Positions 9,435 to 22,476 of a stretch of 64,000 bases of DNA are shown piece after piece. Each line of letters begins with the position of its first letter. The stretch's first letter is position 1. The DNA is from Hyphomicrobiales bacterium (GTDB taxonomy: Bacteria; Pseudomonadota; Alphaproteobacteria; SPJN01). Where the stretch lies: contig SPJN01000016.1 in NCBI GenBank assembly GCA_006844605.1, positions 1 through 64,000 on the forward strand. Direction: 5' to 3'. The translations under genes and the position numbers were made by a program. The notes under the pieces are model-generated. The model did no database searches and was not told the origin of the DNA. It worked only from the letters and a program-made list of their open reading frames with translations.

Positions 9435-10226
9435 TCAGCCGTTGAGCAGATGTTTCGTGGCGGCGATCACATCATCCTGCCGCATCAGGCTTTCGCCAAC
9501 AAGGAAGCTGTAGACGCCCATGTCGGCAAGGCGCTGCAAATCCTCATTCGTGTTGATGCCGCTTTCGGACACAATCACGCGATTGTCGGGGATCAGCGGC
9601 ACCAGCCCGGCGGTGACATCCAATGATGTTTCAAAGGTGCGCAGATTGCGATTGTTGATCCCGATCAAACGACAGTTCAGGGGCAGGGCACGTTCCAGCT
9701 CTTCCTCATTATGCACTTCGATCAAAACATCCATGCCCGTTTCGTGGGCGGCCTCAACCAAAAGGGGGGCCATGAAATCATCGGTGCAACGCATGATGAC
9801 CAGAATGCAGTCAGCGCCAAGGGCGCGGGCCTCAACCACCTGATAGGGGTCAACCATAAAGTCCTTGCGGATTACGGGCAGCTTGGTGGCGTTGCGGGCA
9901 GCCACCAGATAGGCATCGTCGCCCTGAAAGCTGGGGGCGTCGGTCAACACGGACAGGCAGGTCGCGCCGCCAGCTTCGTAACATTCTGCCAAAACAGGCG
10001 GGTCGAAATCTTCGCGGATCAAACCCTTGCTGGGGCTGGCTTTCTTCACCTCAGCAATCAGGGCGAACTCTTTCTTTTCAGCCTTTAGGGCCAGTTTGGC
10101 GGCAAAGCCGCGTGTGGGCGGCGCGTCATCGGCGCGGGCGCGCATTTCGTCAATTGATACCGCTTGTTTGCGGGCGGCAACTTCATCGCGCTTATAGGCG
10201 ACGATTTCATCCAGAATGTCGGCCAT
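9435..10226 (-). CDS. trpC: Indole-3-glycerol-phosphate synthase
   Basis: TrpC closes the indole ring from CdRP in tryptophan synthesis. It is a single-function TIM barrel of 263 residues with no TrpF fused. Family motifs include [15 protein letters not shown] near residue 55, [12 protein letters not shown] near 93, [11 protein letters not shown] near 120 and [13 protein letters not shown] near 190, with VSESGI near 225. It starts directly after the trpD stop with no spacer, indicating translational coupling. Confidence 0.97.
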   Translation of the reverse strand: MADILDEIVAYKRDEVAARKQAVSIDEMRARADDAPPTRGFAAKLALKAEKKEFALIAEVKKASPSKGLIREDFDPPVLAECYEAGGATCLSVLTDAPSFQGDDAYLVAARNATKLPVIRKDFMVDPYQVVEARALGADCILVIMRCTDDFMAPLLVEAAHETGMDVLIEVHNEEELERALPLNCRLIGINNRNLRTFETSLDVTAGLVPLIPDNRVIVSESGINTNEDLQRLADMGVYSFLVGESLMRQDDVIAATKHLLNG

Positions 10227-11276
10227 CTATTTGCCCTCGTTCGACAGGGTGACCAAGGCGGCAAGCCTTGCCTTGGCGCTGCCATTATCAATTGCGGCGG
10301 CGGCCTTGGCGGCACCGTCCTTCAGATCGCTTGCCTTACCAGCAACGATCAACCCTGCGGCGGCGTTTAGCAAGACAATATCGCGATAGGCGTTTTTCTC
10401 GCCATCCAACAACTTGGTTAATGCCGCGGCGTTGTGGGCAGGGTCACCACCAACCAGATCACTTGTTTGGGCAAGCGGCAGGCCCGCATCTTCAGGCGTG
10501 ATGGTGAAATTTGTGACCTTGCCATCCTTTAACTGCGATACATGTGATGGCCCGGTTGTGGTTAATTCGTCCAGCCCGTCGCTGCCGTGGACAACCCACG
10601 CCGCGGTGCTGCCCAGATTATTCAATACATGGGCCAGTGGTTCGGTCCATTCAGATGCAAACACACCCAGCAATTGATAGGGCGCACCGGCAGGATTTGA
10701 CAGAGGGCCAAGCAGGTTAAAGATGGTGCGAATGCCCAACTCAACCCTGATGGGGCCAACATGTTTCATGGCGCTGTGATGGGCGGGGGCAAACATAAAG
10801 CCGATGCCCGCTTCACGCACACAATGGCTGACCTGTTCTGGCGTGACATCAAGATTGACGCCCAGTGCCTCAAGCACCTGACTGGTGCCAGACTTTGAGC
10901 TTAGGGCGCGATTGCCATGTTTGGCGATGGGGATGTCATGGGCTGCCAGCACGAAGGCCACAGCGGTTGAAATGTTATAGGTGCCAGCACCGTCGCCGCC
11001 TGTGCCGCATGTGTCCATTGCGCCTGCGGGGGCATCAACCTTGGTGGCCTTGGCGCGCATCACTTTTGCGGCGGCGGCAATCTCGTCAACGGTTTCACCG
11101 CGCACGCGCAACCCAACCAAAAAGGCACCGATCTGCGCCGGGGTGGCATTGCCGGACATGATCACGTCAAACGCCGCCTCAGCCTCATCTGCGGACAGGA
11201 TGGCCCCGTCTGCGATGCGCGCGATGGTGGCCTTCAAATCCTGATCAGGGTTTGCGGATGTGGAAATAGCGGTCAT
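10227..11276 (-). CDS. trpD: Anthranilate phosphoribosyltransferase
   Basis: TrpD transfers phosphoribose from PRPP to anthranilate. The 349-residue length is normal and the PRPP-binding loop is clear as [18 protein letters not shown] near residue 88, with [21 protein letters not shown] near 118. The C-terminal anthranilate-channel region follows. Its ATG overlaps the trpG stop by 4 bp. It is separate from trpG rather than fused as in E. coli. Confidence 0.97.
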   Translation of the reverse strand: MTAISTSANPDQDLKATIARIADGAILSADEAEAAFDVIMSGNATPAQIGAFLVGLRVRGETVDEIAAAAKVMRAKATKVDAPAGAMDTCGTGGDGAGTYNISTAVAFVLAAHDIPIAKHGNRALSSKSGTSQVLEALGVNLDVTPEQVSHCVREAGIGFMFAPAHHSAMKHVGPIRVELGIRTIFNLLGPLSNPAGAPYQLLGVFASEWTEPLAHVLNNLGSTAAWVVHGSDGLDELTTTGPSHVSQLKDGKVTNFTITPEDAGLPLAQTSDLVGGDPAHNAAALTKLLDGEKNAYRDIVLLNAAAGLIVAGKASDLKDGAAKAAAAIDNGSAKARLAALVTLSNEGK

Positions 11277-11884
11277 GACCGATGCTCCCTATTAAAGGCC
11301 TCAGCCATATCAATGAAATTGCGCAGCAAATCATGGCCATGTTGCGAGGCGATGCTTTCAGGGTGGAACTGCACGCCGTGAACAGGGTGGGTTTTGTGGG
11401 CCAGGCCCATGATTAATCCATCCTTGGTTTCGGCAGTGACTTCCAGACAATCAGGCAGCGTGTCACGATCCACAATCAGGGAATGGTAACGCGTTGCTTC
11501 AAACGGGTTGGGCAGGCCCTTAAAGACGCTTTTATCAGTGTGATGAATGTCTGACATCTTGCCATGCATCACATAGGGCGCGCGGATGACATTGCCGCCA
11601 TAGCTTTGCCCCATGGCCTGATGACCAAGGCACACGCCCAACATGGGAATGTCTGCGCCCACAGCGGCGATAAGGTCAAGGCAAATGCCTGCCTGATCGG
11701 GATCGCACGGACCGGGCGATAACAGGATCGCGGCGGGGTTAAGTTTCTTAACCTCCGCAACCGTGATCTTGTCATTGCGCACCACATGGGTGTCAGCGCC
11801 TAGACTATTAGGCCCGCCAAGCTCCCCCAAATAGTGAACAAGGTTATAGGTGAAACTGTCGTAATTATCGATAACCAGCAGCAT
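11273..11884 (-). CDS. trpG: Anthranilate synthase component II (glutamine amidotransferase)
   Basis: TrpG supplies ammonia from glutamine to TrpE. The class I amidotransferase triad is intact: C85 in LGVCLGHQ, H174 and E176 in VQFHPES. The 203-residue length is that of a stand-alone subunit. It lies 15 bp downstream of trpE with a GGGGGAAA ribosome-binding site, and overlaps trpD. The same subunit can serve PabB in folate synthesis in some bacteria; no pabB is seen here. Confidence 0.96.
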   Translation of the reverse strand: MLLVIDNYDSFTYNLVHYLGELGGPNSLGADTHVVRNDKITVAEVKKLNPAAILLSPGPCDPDQAGICLDLIAAVGADIPMLGVCLGHQAMGQSYGGNVIRAPYVMHGKMSDIHHTDKSVFKGLPNPFEATRYHSLIVDRDTLPDCLEVTAETKDGLIMGLAHKTHPVHGVQFHPESIASQHGHDLLRNFIDMAEAFNREHRS

Positions 11885-11899
11885 CTTGTTTCCCCCGTC

Positions 11900-13417
11900 C
11901 TAATATCGCGACTGGCCGCGCTGGGCGAGGCGCTCTGCCTCCTCAGCGGCGCGGAACACAGCCTTCGATTTATCGACGGTTTCCTGATATTCAGCCTCAG
12001 GCTTGGAATCGGCAACAACGCCGCCGCCTGCCTGTACGTGCAACATGCCGTCCTTGATCACCCCGGTGCGCAGGGCGATGCAGGTATCCATTGATCCGTC
12101 AGCTGCGAAATAGCCAACGCCGCCTGCATATAGGCAGCGTTTTTCTTTCTCAAGCTCGTCAATGATTTCCATCGCCCGCACCTTGGGCGCACCTGACACA
12201 GTGCCCGCCGGGGCGCCTGCCATCAATGCCGCAATGGAATCGAAATCGTCAGACAAGTCGCCCTCGACGTTCGAGACGATATGCATGACATGCGAATAAC
12301 GTTCGATAAAGAATTGGTCCGTGACCGTGACGGAGCCGATTTCGGCCACCCGGCCCACATCATTGCGCCCCAGATCAAGCAGCATCAGATGTTCTGACAA
12401 TTCCTTGGGATCAGACAGTAGCTCGTCCTCAAGCGCCTTATCCTCGGCATCGTCATAGCCGCGCCGTCGTGTGCCCGCGATGGGACGAACGACAACTTTG
12501 CCGTCGCGCGTCTGCACCAGAATTTCGGGGCTGGACCCTGCCACCTGAAATGTCCCGAAGTTCAGGAAATACATATAGGGCGATGGATTGGTCCGGCGCA
12601 GGGCGCGGAACAATTCAAATGGGGGCAGGGTGAAGCGGCGCATAAATCGGTGCGACGGGACAACCTGAAAAATGTCCCCGGCGACGATATACTCTTTCGC
12701 CTTTTCCACCATCAGCAAATAGGTGTCCTTGCCGGTGTTGGAAATGATTTCCGGTTTTTCCAGCGGCTCGTCAAAGTCAATGGCAGGCTGGCTGAGAGGG
12801 CGGTTCAAATCCGCCACCGCATCATTCAACCGTTCAACCGCCCGATCATACGCAGCGGTGGCGCTGATCCCTTCGGCGGGATAGACGGGCGTGACGATGG
12901 TGATCATGTCACGTACGGAATCAAACACCGCCATGATGGTCGGGCGCATAAAGATAAAGTCTGGAATGCCCAGAATATCCGGCGGGCAATCAGGCAGGTC
13001 TTCGATCAGACGAATACCGTCATAGGCCATATAGCCGAACAGCCCCGCAGACATGGGCGGCAACCCGGCGGGCATATCAATGCGGTTTTCACGAACCAAG
13101 CGGCGCAACGCGGTCAACGTGTCTTCTGCCATCGGCTCAAAAGCTTCAAGGTCATGACGCGCCTTGGTGTTCAATTCAGGCTTGTTCCCGCGGGCACGAA
13201 AAATCATGTCAGGCTTCATCCCGATAAAGGAATAACGGCCACGCACCGCGCCACCTTCAACGGAATCGAACAGGAAGCTCATCGGGCGGTCGGCGCACAG
13301 CTTCATATAGGCAGAAACAGTGGTTTCCAGATCGGCCACATGCTCTGTAAAGACCAGCTGCGGGGAGCCGTCCTCATATACCTTTTTGAAGTCTGTAAAT
13401 GAGGGCAGGGGTGTCAT
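11900..13417 (-). CDS. trpE: Anthranilate synthase component I
   Basis: TrpE makes anthranilate from chorismate. The 505-residue protein has the N-terminal TrpE domain with the feedback-type region LFDSVEGGAVRGRYSFIG near residue 48 and the chorismate-binding domain, including DIFQVVPSHRF, RPIAGTRRRG and MAGAPAGTVSGAPKVRAMEI. Its start overlaps the ppiD stop (TAATG), so tryptophan genes are driven from the ppiD promoter or from a promoter inside ppiD. I see no Trp-rich leader peptide or T-box in front of it, so attenuation is not evident. Confidence 0.97.
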   Translation of the reverse strand: MTPLPSFTDFKKVYEDGSPQLVFTEHVADLETTVSAYMKLCADRPMSFLFDSVEGGAVRGRYSFIGMKPDMIFRARGNKPELNTKARHDLEAFEPMAEDTLTALRRLVRENRIDMPAGLPPMSAGLFGYMAYDGIRLIEDLPDCPPDILGIPDFIFMRPTIMAVFDSVRDMITIVTPVYPAEGISATAAYDRAVERLNDAVADLNRPLSQPAIDFDEPLEKPEIISNTGKDTYLLMVEKAKEYIVAGDIFQVVPSHRFMRRFTLPPFELFRALRRTNPSPYMYFLNFGTFQVAGSSPEILVQTRDGKVVVRPIAGTRRRGYDDAEDKALEDELLSDPKELSEHLMLLDLGRNDVGRVAEIGSVTVTDQFFIERYSHVMHIVSNVEGDLSDDFDSIAALMAGAPAGTVSGAPKVRAMEIIDELEKEKRCLYAGGVGYFAADGSMDTCIALRTGVIKDGMLHVQAGGGVVADSKPEAEYQETVDKSKAVFRAAEEAERLAQRGQSRY

Positions 13418-15324
13418 TACTGCAAGTCACCTTCGTCTATGATGCCAACGGCACGATCAACAACGGTTTGGTTGATGGTCACGCCCAGTTCGTCCTGCAC
13501 TGCCACCTGATAGTGGCGCAGCATTTCATTGGCAAGCACTGCGTTAAAGTCTTCACGCATGGCGGCGAATTGCGCAGGCGCATCAGCGGCTGAAAACCGT
13601 TGAATGCCCGTCAGCTCTGCAATGATATAGGTGCCATTGTCGCCACCGGCTTCAACAATTTCGCCCGGTGCTTCGGCGTTGAACAAAACCTCAACCGCGG
13701 CCTGTGACAGGCTTTCATGTTTAACATAGCGATTGACGGCAAGGGCCTGTTCGATTTTGACGCCCAACTCCTCTGCCACCTTATCAAGGTTGCCAGCGTC
13801 GCGCACCTGATTGCCAACGGTCAGCGCCCGGGTTTGTGTCAGGGCCGTTGCCTCGCGCTGTTTCCATGTGGTCAATACCTGATCCTTCACATCTTCAAAC
13901 GGCTTGAGGGTCGCAGGGATCACTTCATCAAGACGCAGAACGATAAAGCCGCCCTCGACTGTTTCCAGCAGCAGGCTTTCAATGCCCGGCAACAGGGTGT
14001 TGACCTCATCCAATAAAGCGGGGTCAGCGGCAATCACGTCATGGGGTGTGCCTGTTTGATCACGTCCGGCAGCATCAACAATCACGCCATGGTCAACCGA
14101 CAGGCCCGCTGTGGCGGCTGCGGTTTCAAGATCGGCACCACCTGCGCGCTCATCCTCCAGCGCGTTGACGACATCGAACAACATGTCTGCGGCGCGTTCT
14201 TCCTGTAGTTCCAGCAGCATCTTGGCCCGCACTTCATTATAGGCGGGGCGATCAGCGGGGGTGACAGCAATCGGGCTGACAAGGGTGGGGCCAAAGCCTG
14301 TGTCTACAGGGTCAGACAATGCACCAATTTCAATGGCGAAGCCGACACCGGCTGGGGCGTCGATCACATCATTCAACAGCACATCGCGCAGGATCAAATC
14401 ATCATCTGTTTTGTCCAGCATGTCTTTGGCAACAGCCAATAAGGTTTCACCTGCATTGACGCGGGCGCGTGCTGTGCTGACAGCGGCCTGATCGGGGAAG
14501 ACAGCCAAAACCATGTCCCGCGTTTCTGCAGCGCCCAGCGCATGTTTGCGGCGGTCATAATGGTTCTTGATTTCATCTTCATCAATCGTGATGCCTTCGG
14601 CCAACATCGCCGCAGTGATATGCAACACGGACAGATTGCGATATTCAGGCGCGGTAAAGGGGCCGGGCGTTGCCTCGTAATAGGCTTTTAACGTCGCCTC
14701 ATCCGGTGTGGCGATGTCATCAATGTTGATGGCGGGCAAAACCACATAGCGGGCAGCGCGCTGTTCTGCGCGGCGCTGGAACAGGGCGGCGGCCATTGCC
14801 TTGGGCGCAATTGCGGCAGAGGTAACCGCGCCGACAATCTGTTCACGCAACAGGTCGGTCCGCATGGCCTGCAAAAATTCTTCTTCTGCATAGCCCATTG
14901 ACCGCAGGGTTTGGTCAAAGCGCAGGCGATCAAACTTGCCGAAATCATCTATAAAGGCAGGGGACGCGCGCAGCGCTTCCTGCAATTGGGCGTCGGTGAC
15001 GGTAAAACCGTTTTGCGCCGCAACCTCGGTAAAGATGGCGCGGGCCACCAAATCACCGGCAACCTGATAGTGCAGGCCCGCAGCAACGGCGGCCTGCTGG
15101 TCAACAGCCTGCCCCGATTCCACCTGTATCCGGCGCATTGTGCGCTGGAATGCGCGTTGGAACGCGGCCTCGGTCACTTTTGTTTCGCCGACAACAGCAA
15201 CAGATTGGGTGTTATTGGTCAAAAAGATCCCGTTGATGCCCCACAGCGCGAAGCTGGCGATAAGCAACCCAAAGAAAATCTTTGCGACCCAACTGGCCGC
15301 GGCATTGCGCAGAATTTCGAGCAT
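13417..15324 (-). CDS. ppiD: PpiD-like SurA_N domain periplasmic folding factor (peptidylprolyl isomerase)
   Basis: The 635-residue protein has an N-terminal membrane anchor (WVAKIFFGLLIASFALWGI, about 13-31), a SurA_N-like chaperone domain (about 40-180), a degenerate parvulin-like region near 225-365 and a C-terminal helical domain. This is the layout of PpiD, an inner-membrane periplasmic chaperone for exported proteins. Classical parvulin active-site residues are not obvious, so isomerase activity is doubtful. It heads the trp-moaC-moeA operon and is divergent from tpiA. The combination ppiD-trpE is common in alphaproteobacteria, although the functions are unrelated. Confidence 0.85.
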   Translation of the reverse strand: MLEILRNAAASWVAKIFFGLLIASFALWGINGIFLTNNTQSVAVVGETKVTEAAFQRAFQRTMRRIQVESGQAVDQQAAVAAGLHYQVAGDLVARAIFTEVAAQNGFTVTDAQLQEALRASPAFIDDFGKFDRLRFDQTLRSMGYAEEEFLQAMRTDLLREQIVGAVTSAAIAPKAMAAALFQRRAEQRAARYVVLPAINIDDIATPDEATLKAYYEATPGPFTAPEYRNLSVLHITAAMLAEGITIDEDEIKNHYDRRKHALGAAETRDMVLAVFPDQAAVSTARARVNAGETLLAVAKDMLDKTDDDLILRDVLLNDVIDAPAGVGFAIEIGALSDPVDTGFGPTLVSPIAVTPADRPAYNEVRAKMLLELQEERAADMLFDVVNALEDERAGGADLETAAATAGLSVDHGVIVDAAGRDQTGTPHDVIAADPALLDEVNTLLPGIESLLLETVEGGFIVLRLDEVIPATLKPFEDVKDQVLTTWKQREATALTQTRALTVGNQVRDAGNLDKVAEELGVKIEQALAVNRYVKHESLSQAAVEVLFNAEAPGEIVEAGGDNGTYIIAELTGIQRFSAADAPAQFAAMREDFNAVLANEMLRHYQVAVQDELGVTINQTVVDRAVGIIDEGDLQ

Positions 15325-15525
15325 TTCGGTCTTTCAAATCATTCGTCACTAAACAGACAAGTATGCCGCAAACATGAACCAGGACGCAGGCGTGCCGCTG
15401 ATTTGCCGTTCGTGGCAGATTGGCCCGCCTTTATAGGGGGGTTGACCCGCCCTGCCAAGCGCGCCATATGGCTCTTTTTACAAATAAGGCCATGAAAGTG
15501 GCCCTTGGGTATGGAGAGTGGATCA

Positions 15526-16287
15526 ATGGCCAAGCCGACACCGCTGGTAGCCGGAAACTGGAAGATGAACGGGCTGAACACCGCCCTTGCGGAAATTGAG
15601 GCTTTGTCAGGTTTGCTGGGCGGCAAGGATACGCCTGCCTGTGATGTCATGATTTGCCCGCCTGCCACGCTGTTATCGCGGCTTGCCGATGCGGCTGACG
15701 GCTCCTCAATCGCGGTTGGGGGGCAAGATTGCCACCAGAATGTCAGTGGTGCCCATACTGGCGATATTTCTGCCCAGATGCTGAAAGATGCCGGTGCCAG
15801 CGCCGTTATTGTCGGCCATTCAGAACGCCGTGCCGATCATGGGGAAAGCGATAAAACCGTCCATGACAAGGCTGTCGCAGCGTGGGACGCGGGCCTGAAG
15901 GCCATTATTTGCGTTGGAGAGACCGAATCACAGCGCGACGCGGGCGAAACCATTCAGGTGGTTGAGGGGCAATTGGCAGGCTCCATCCCCGAAGGGGCAA
16001 CAGCAGACAATATGGTCGTGGCCTATGAGCCTGTTTGGGCCATCGGTACCGGACGTACCCCCACCGCAGATGATGTCGCCGCAGTCCACGCCGCGATGCG
16101 CGCCGCGCTCGAAGCCCGCTTTGGTGCCGAAACCGGCGGCAGTGTTGCCCTGCTTTATGGCGGTTCGGTCAAGCCGGGTAACGCGGTTGAACTGATGGGG
16201 GTTGCCAATGTAAACGGCGCGCTTGTCGGTGGTGCCAGCCTGAAGGCTGCCGATTTTGACGGTATTATTGACGCCTATCGGGGGTGA
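15526..16287 (+). CDS. tpiA: Triose-phosphate isomerase
   Basis: TpiA interconverts dihydroxyacetone phosphate and glyceraldehyde-3-phosphate. The TIM-barrel motifs are complete: NWKMNG with catalytic K13, VIVGHSERR with catalytic His, [15 protein letters not shown] with catalytic Glu, and [10 protein letters not shown] for phosphate binding. The ORF track begins at a TTG (15505), but ATG 15526 gives the normal N-terminus [10 protein letters not shown] and has GGAGAG about 7-8 nt upstream, so I chose it (253 residues). It is divergent from ppiD across about 200 bp. Confidence 0.96.
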   Translation: MAKPTPLVAGNWKMNGLNTALAEIEALSGLLGGKDTPACDVMICPPATLLSRLADAADGSSIAVGGQDCHQNVSGAHTGDISAQMLKDAGASAVIVGHSERRADHGESDKTVHDKAVAAWDAGLKAIICVGETESQRDAGETIQVVEGQLAGSIPEGATADNMVVAYEPVWAIGTGRTPTADDVAAVHAAMRAALEARFGAETGGSVALLYGGSVKPGNAVELMGVANVNGALVGGASLKAADFDGIIDAYRG

Positions 16288-16497
16288 TTTTGCCCTATTA
16301 CCTCGCATGACCCTGCCGGATCATGGGTGGCGGGATAGGCCGCAGAAAGGGCATGCCGGGGTTTTGCTGCCAGACCGGCAGGAAACTGCGCTTGCCACCG
16401 GGGGGTAAGGGGGCTAGATATGCGGCTTAATGTCGGGTCACCATCCGGGGCCAGATAGGTTAAAAGCCGCCTTTATTTTGTTCGGGATCATTCGATT

Positions 16498-16860
16498 ATG
16501 GATCAAGTATTATTGGTCATTCATTTGCTGGTTGCGATTGCCCTTGTGGCGACCGTTCTGTTGCAGCGGTCTGAAGGCGGCGCACTTGGTATTGGTGGCG
16601 GCGGCGGTGGCGGCGGCATGATGTCGGCACGCGGGGCAGCCAATGCCCTGACGAAGGCGACCGCATGGTTGGCTGCGGCATTCTTTTTGACCTCAATCGG
16701 TTTGACGATTCTGGCGCGCCAGAATGTGAACGAGCCATCATTGCTTGATACAATCAATGAAGTGGACAGCGAAACCGGCATTTCATTGCCGGTGGCACGT
16801 GACACCGATGCGGCAACCGAAGATGACGGCGCACCGCAAATTCCTGTCACGGATCAATAG
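16498..16860 (+). CDS. secG: Preprotein translocase subunit SecG
   Basis: SecG is the small accessory subunit of the SecYEG channel. Residues 1-22 form the first membrane segment (MDQVLLVIHLLVAIALVATVLLQ), followed by the family's Gly-rich loop, here eight consecutive glycines (GGGGGGGG), and the second membrane segment at about 53-73. The roughly 45-residue acidic tail is typical of alphaproteobacteria. tpiA-secG-pyrG order is widely conserved. The 210-bp gap before it shows no gene. Confidence 0.95.
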   Translation: MDQVLLVIHLLVAIALVATVLLQRSEGGALGIGGGGGGGGMMSARGAANALTKATAWLAAAFFLTSIGLTILARQNVNEPSLLDTINEVDSETGISLPVARDTDAATEDDGAPQIPVTDQ

Positions 16861-16871
16861 TCAGTGCGATG

Positions 16872-16898
16872 GTCTGACCCGATAAATCAGGGTCAGAC
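16872..16898 (+). terminator. Hairpin after secG, possible terminator
   Basis: GTCTGACCC (16872-16880) and GGGTCAGAC (16890-16898) are perfect 9-bp complements with a 9-nt loop, 11 nt after the secG stop. There is no T-run after the stem, so it may be a Rho-dependent or weak terminator, or a 3' stabilising stem. Confidence 0.5.
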
Positions 16899-17049
16899 GA
16901 TAGCTTTCCTACCTTTGAAATTCAGTCATTTGTCAGGGGCACATGTGGCCCCGGCACAGCTTTATTCTTTTGTTTTGAACACAGCGGCAAAAGGTTTGGG
17001 CAGCTTTGTCTGTTTGGGCTTCCTCTTTGCTGCGAATCGTATAAGGTGA

Positions 17050-18702
<1,653 letters not shown>

Positions 18703-18716
18703 GGAGCATGCGTTTC

Positions 18717-19559
18717 ATGTCCGATCATAAAGTTTCAGTTGGGCCGTTGCAGATGGCCAACGACATGCCGCTGACCATCATTGCAGGGCCCTGCCAGATG
18801 GAAAGCCGCGACCATGCGTTTGATATGGCCGGGGCGTTGAAAGAAATTTCAGAACGGCTGGGCTTTGGGCTGATTTACAAAAGCAGCTTTGACAAGGCCA
18901 ACCGGACGTCATTGGGCGGCCAGCGTGGTCTGGGCATTGACAAGTCTCTGGCGGTGTTTGCTGATCTGAAAAAGGAATTGGGCCTGCCGACCCTGACGGA
19001 CATTCATGAAAAAGACCAATGCGCCGACGTGGCAGAAATTGTGGACGTCATGCAAATCCCGGCCTTTTTGTGCCGTCAAACCGATCTGTTGATTGCGGCG
19101 GCCCAAACCGGTGCGGTGATCAATGTAAAGAAAGGGCAGTTTCTGGCCCCTTGGGACATGAAAAATGTGGTCGCCAAACTGACCGAAAGCGGCAATGACC
19201 GTGTGCTGGTCACGGAACGTGGTGCCAGCTTTGGCTACAACACGCTGGTAACAGATTTGCGCGGCCTGCCGATCATGCGCAAGGACACCGGCATGCCCAT
19301 CGTGTTTGACGCCACCCATTCGGTGCAACAACCGGGCGGGCAGGGCGGCAGCTCTGGCGGGCAACGGGAATTTGTGCCCGTATTGGCGCGCGCAGCGGTA
19401 TCTGTCGGCCTGGCCGGTGTATTTATGGAAACCCATCAGGACCCTGACAATGCGCCGTCTGACGGGCCGAATATGGTGCCGCTTGACCAGATCGAAGGGC
19501 TGATCGGGGATCTGATGGCATTTGATAAGCTGGCGAAAGAACGGCCTGTAACTATCTGA
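18717..19559 (+). CDS. kdsA: 3-deoxy-8-phosphooctulonate synthase (KDO-8-P synthase)
   Basis: KdsA condenses arabinose-5-phosphate with PEP to give KDO-8-phosphate for lipopolysaccharide. Motifs are [59 protein letters not shown] and METHQDPD. The metal-type is uncertain. ATG 18708 sits only 1 nt after AAGGAG, whereas ATG 18717 is 10 nt away, so I prefer 18717 (280 residues). It links to lpxB at the window start only by pathway, not by operon. Confidence 0.96.
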   Translation: MSDHKVSVGPLQMANDMPLTIIAGPCQMESRDHAFDMAGALKEISERLGFGLIYKSSFDKANRTSLGGQRGLGIDKSLAVFADLKKELGLPTLTDIHEKDQCADVAEIVDVMQIPAFLCRQTDLLIAAAQTGAVINVKKGQFLAPWDMKNVVAKLTESGNDRVLVTERGASFGYNTLVTDLRGLPIMRKDTGMPIVFDATHSVQQPGGQGGSSGGQREFVPVLARAAVSVGLAGVFMETHQDPDNAPSDGPNMVPLDQIEGLIGDLMAFDKLAKERPVTI

Positions 19560-19585
19560 TTTTTAACGATATTGGGGATATGTAA

Positions 19586-20962
19586 ATGGCGGGACCGGCA
19601 GCAGCAAAAACAGTAACATGGGGCAGCCGCCTCTCTTTCATCATGGCATCGGTCGGTGCTGCGGTGGGGCTGGGCAATTTTTGGCGTTTCCCCTATACCG
19701 CCGGTGAAAATGGCGGCGGGGCCTTTGTCGGTGTGTATCTGATTTGCATGTTGGTGATCGCTGTGCCGTTGGTCTTGACGGAGCTTATGATCGGCCGCCG
19801 CGCCCGTCATTCAGCGGTCGGTTCGGCCCGACAGTTGAGTGTTGAGGCAACGGGCAAACCCACATGGGCCATCATTGGCTGGTTGGGCATGTCGGCCACT
19901 TTCCTGATTGTGACGTTCTATTCCGTCATTGGTGGTTGGGTCATCAATTTCACCGTCGAAGGGTTCACCAATGGCTATGCCACGTCGGTTGAGGAAGCAG
20001 GCGCGGTCTTTGACAATCTGCTGGCAGACCCGTGGCGGCTGACGCTCTATCACACCTTGTTCATGATCATCACCGTTGCCATCCCCGCACAGGGGGTGAA
20101 GGGCGGCATTGAACGGGCGGTCAATGTGCTGATGCCGGCGCTGTTCCTGCTGCTGTTCGGGTTGATGGTCTATGGCATGTTTTCAAGCGGCTTCTCAGAA
20201 GGCGTCGCCTACATGTTCAGCTTTGATTTCACCAAAATCACGCCGGATGTTGTGTTGGCTGCAACCGGGCAGGCGTTTTTCTCGGTCGGTGTCGGGATGG
20301 CGATCCTGATCACTTACGGTGCCTATTTGGACAAGACCACCAATTTGGTTGAGGCGGGGTTGATCGTCAGCCTTGCCGATACGGGCGTGGCGATCATGGC
20401 GGGTCTGGTGATTTTTCCGATTGTGTTCACCTATGGGCTTGATCCTGCGGGCGGACCGGGGCTGATCTTCGTGACCTTGCCCGTGGCCTTTGCCCAGATG
20501 GGCTTTGGCGGGGCGTTAGGCTCTGTCTTCTTTTTGCTGATCCTTGTGGCGGCGATCACGTCGTCCATTGCGATTATCGAAATCACCGTGTCCTGGGCAG
20601 AGGACAAGGGCTATGACCGCAAGAAAAGCGCCATAATCTCAGGCTTTATAATCTGGTTATTGGGCTTCGGGACGGTCTTTTCATTCAATGAATGGTCCAA
20701 TTTCTTCCCGCTGGGCTTTATCGGCCTGTTTGAGGGCAAGACGATCTTCGATGCGCTCGACTTCATCACGGGGCAGTTCATGCTGACCTCAGGCGGGTTG
20801 CTGCTTGCCATCTTCGGCGGCTGGATTTTATCAGCCGAGGTTGTGTGTGAAGAATTCGGCTGGCGTCCGGGCAGCATCATGTTTGTGGCCTATCGGGTGA
20901 TGTGCCGCTTTATCATCCCCCCGGTGATCGGTACCATGATCATTTCCGTCCTGATTGGCTAA
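19586..20962 (+). CDS. Neurotransmitter:sodium symporter (NSS/SNF) family transporter
   Basis: This is a 458-residue inner-membrane protein with about 11-12 hydrophobic segments. The NSS signature in TM1, ASVGAAVGLGNFWRFPYTAGE (quoted in part: VGLGNFWRFPY), forms the sodium and substrate site, and Gly-rich TM1 unwinding residues are retained. Bacterial relatives (LeuT, TnaT, MhsT) move amino acids with Na+. Substrate cannot be told from sequence. It starts 26 bp after kdsA. The sodium-coupled mechanism would fit a marine or saline habitat, but that is inference. It interrupts the usual kdsA-eno neighbourhood. Confidence 0.9.
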   Translation: MAGPAAAKTVTWGSRLSFIMASVGAAVGLGNFWRFPYTAGENGGGAFVGVYLICMLVIAVPLVLTELMIGRRARHSAVGSARQLSVEATGKPTWAIIGWLGMSATFLIVTFYSVIGGWVINFTVEGFTNGYATSVEEAGAVFDNLLADPWRLTLYHTLFMIITVAIPAQGVKGGIERAVNVLMPALFLLLFGLMVYGMFSSGFSEGVAYMFSFDFTKITPDVVLAATGQAFFSVGVGMAILITYGAYLDKTTNLVEAGLIVSLADTGVAIMAGLVIFPIVFTYGLDPAGGPGLIFVTLPVAFAQMGFGGALGSVFFLLILVAAITSSIAIIEITVSWAEDKGYDRKKSAIISGFIIWLLGFGTVFSFNEWSNFFPLGFIGLFEGKTIFDALDFITGQFMLTSGGLLLAIFGGWILSAEVVCEEFGWRPGSIMFVAYRVMCRFIIPPVIGTMIISVLIG

Positions 20963-21019
20963 TAGCGGTTTTCCCGCGCCATATGGCCTGATCGCGGGCA
21001 AATCTACGCAGCATGGTGA

Positions 21020-22369
<1,350 letters not shown>

Positions 22370-22380
22370 CGCTCTCTTTT

Positions 22381-22475
22381 GTGCTCACGGCAATTCGCGC
22401 CATTTTACATTGACGCTCATGCCTCTGCGAGGGCGCTCGAAAAGTCGGCGCACCTTAGCTAGTCAGGTAGTCGCG
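22381..22475. repeat. Dispersed structured intergenic repeat, copy A
   Basis: This stretch after eno aligns over about 95 bp to 30120-30214 after the COQ10-like gene. The shared core includes GCTCACGGCAATTCGCGCCA, CGCTCATGCCTC, GCGAGGGCGC and CGAAAAGTCGG. A stem-loop GCGC-TCGA-AAAG-TCG-GCGC is conserved in form although its bases differ between copies. No ORF explains it. It ends just short of the cutA stop codon. Confidence 0.75.
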
Positions 22476-22476
22476 T

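Noticed and set aside
12650-13402. 250-residue plus-strand ORF over trpE
   Set aside because: Antisense shadow of a fully conserved trpE; rich in His/Arg/Gln as expected for reverse-frame translation of GC-rich coding DNA.
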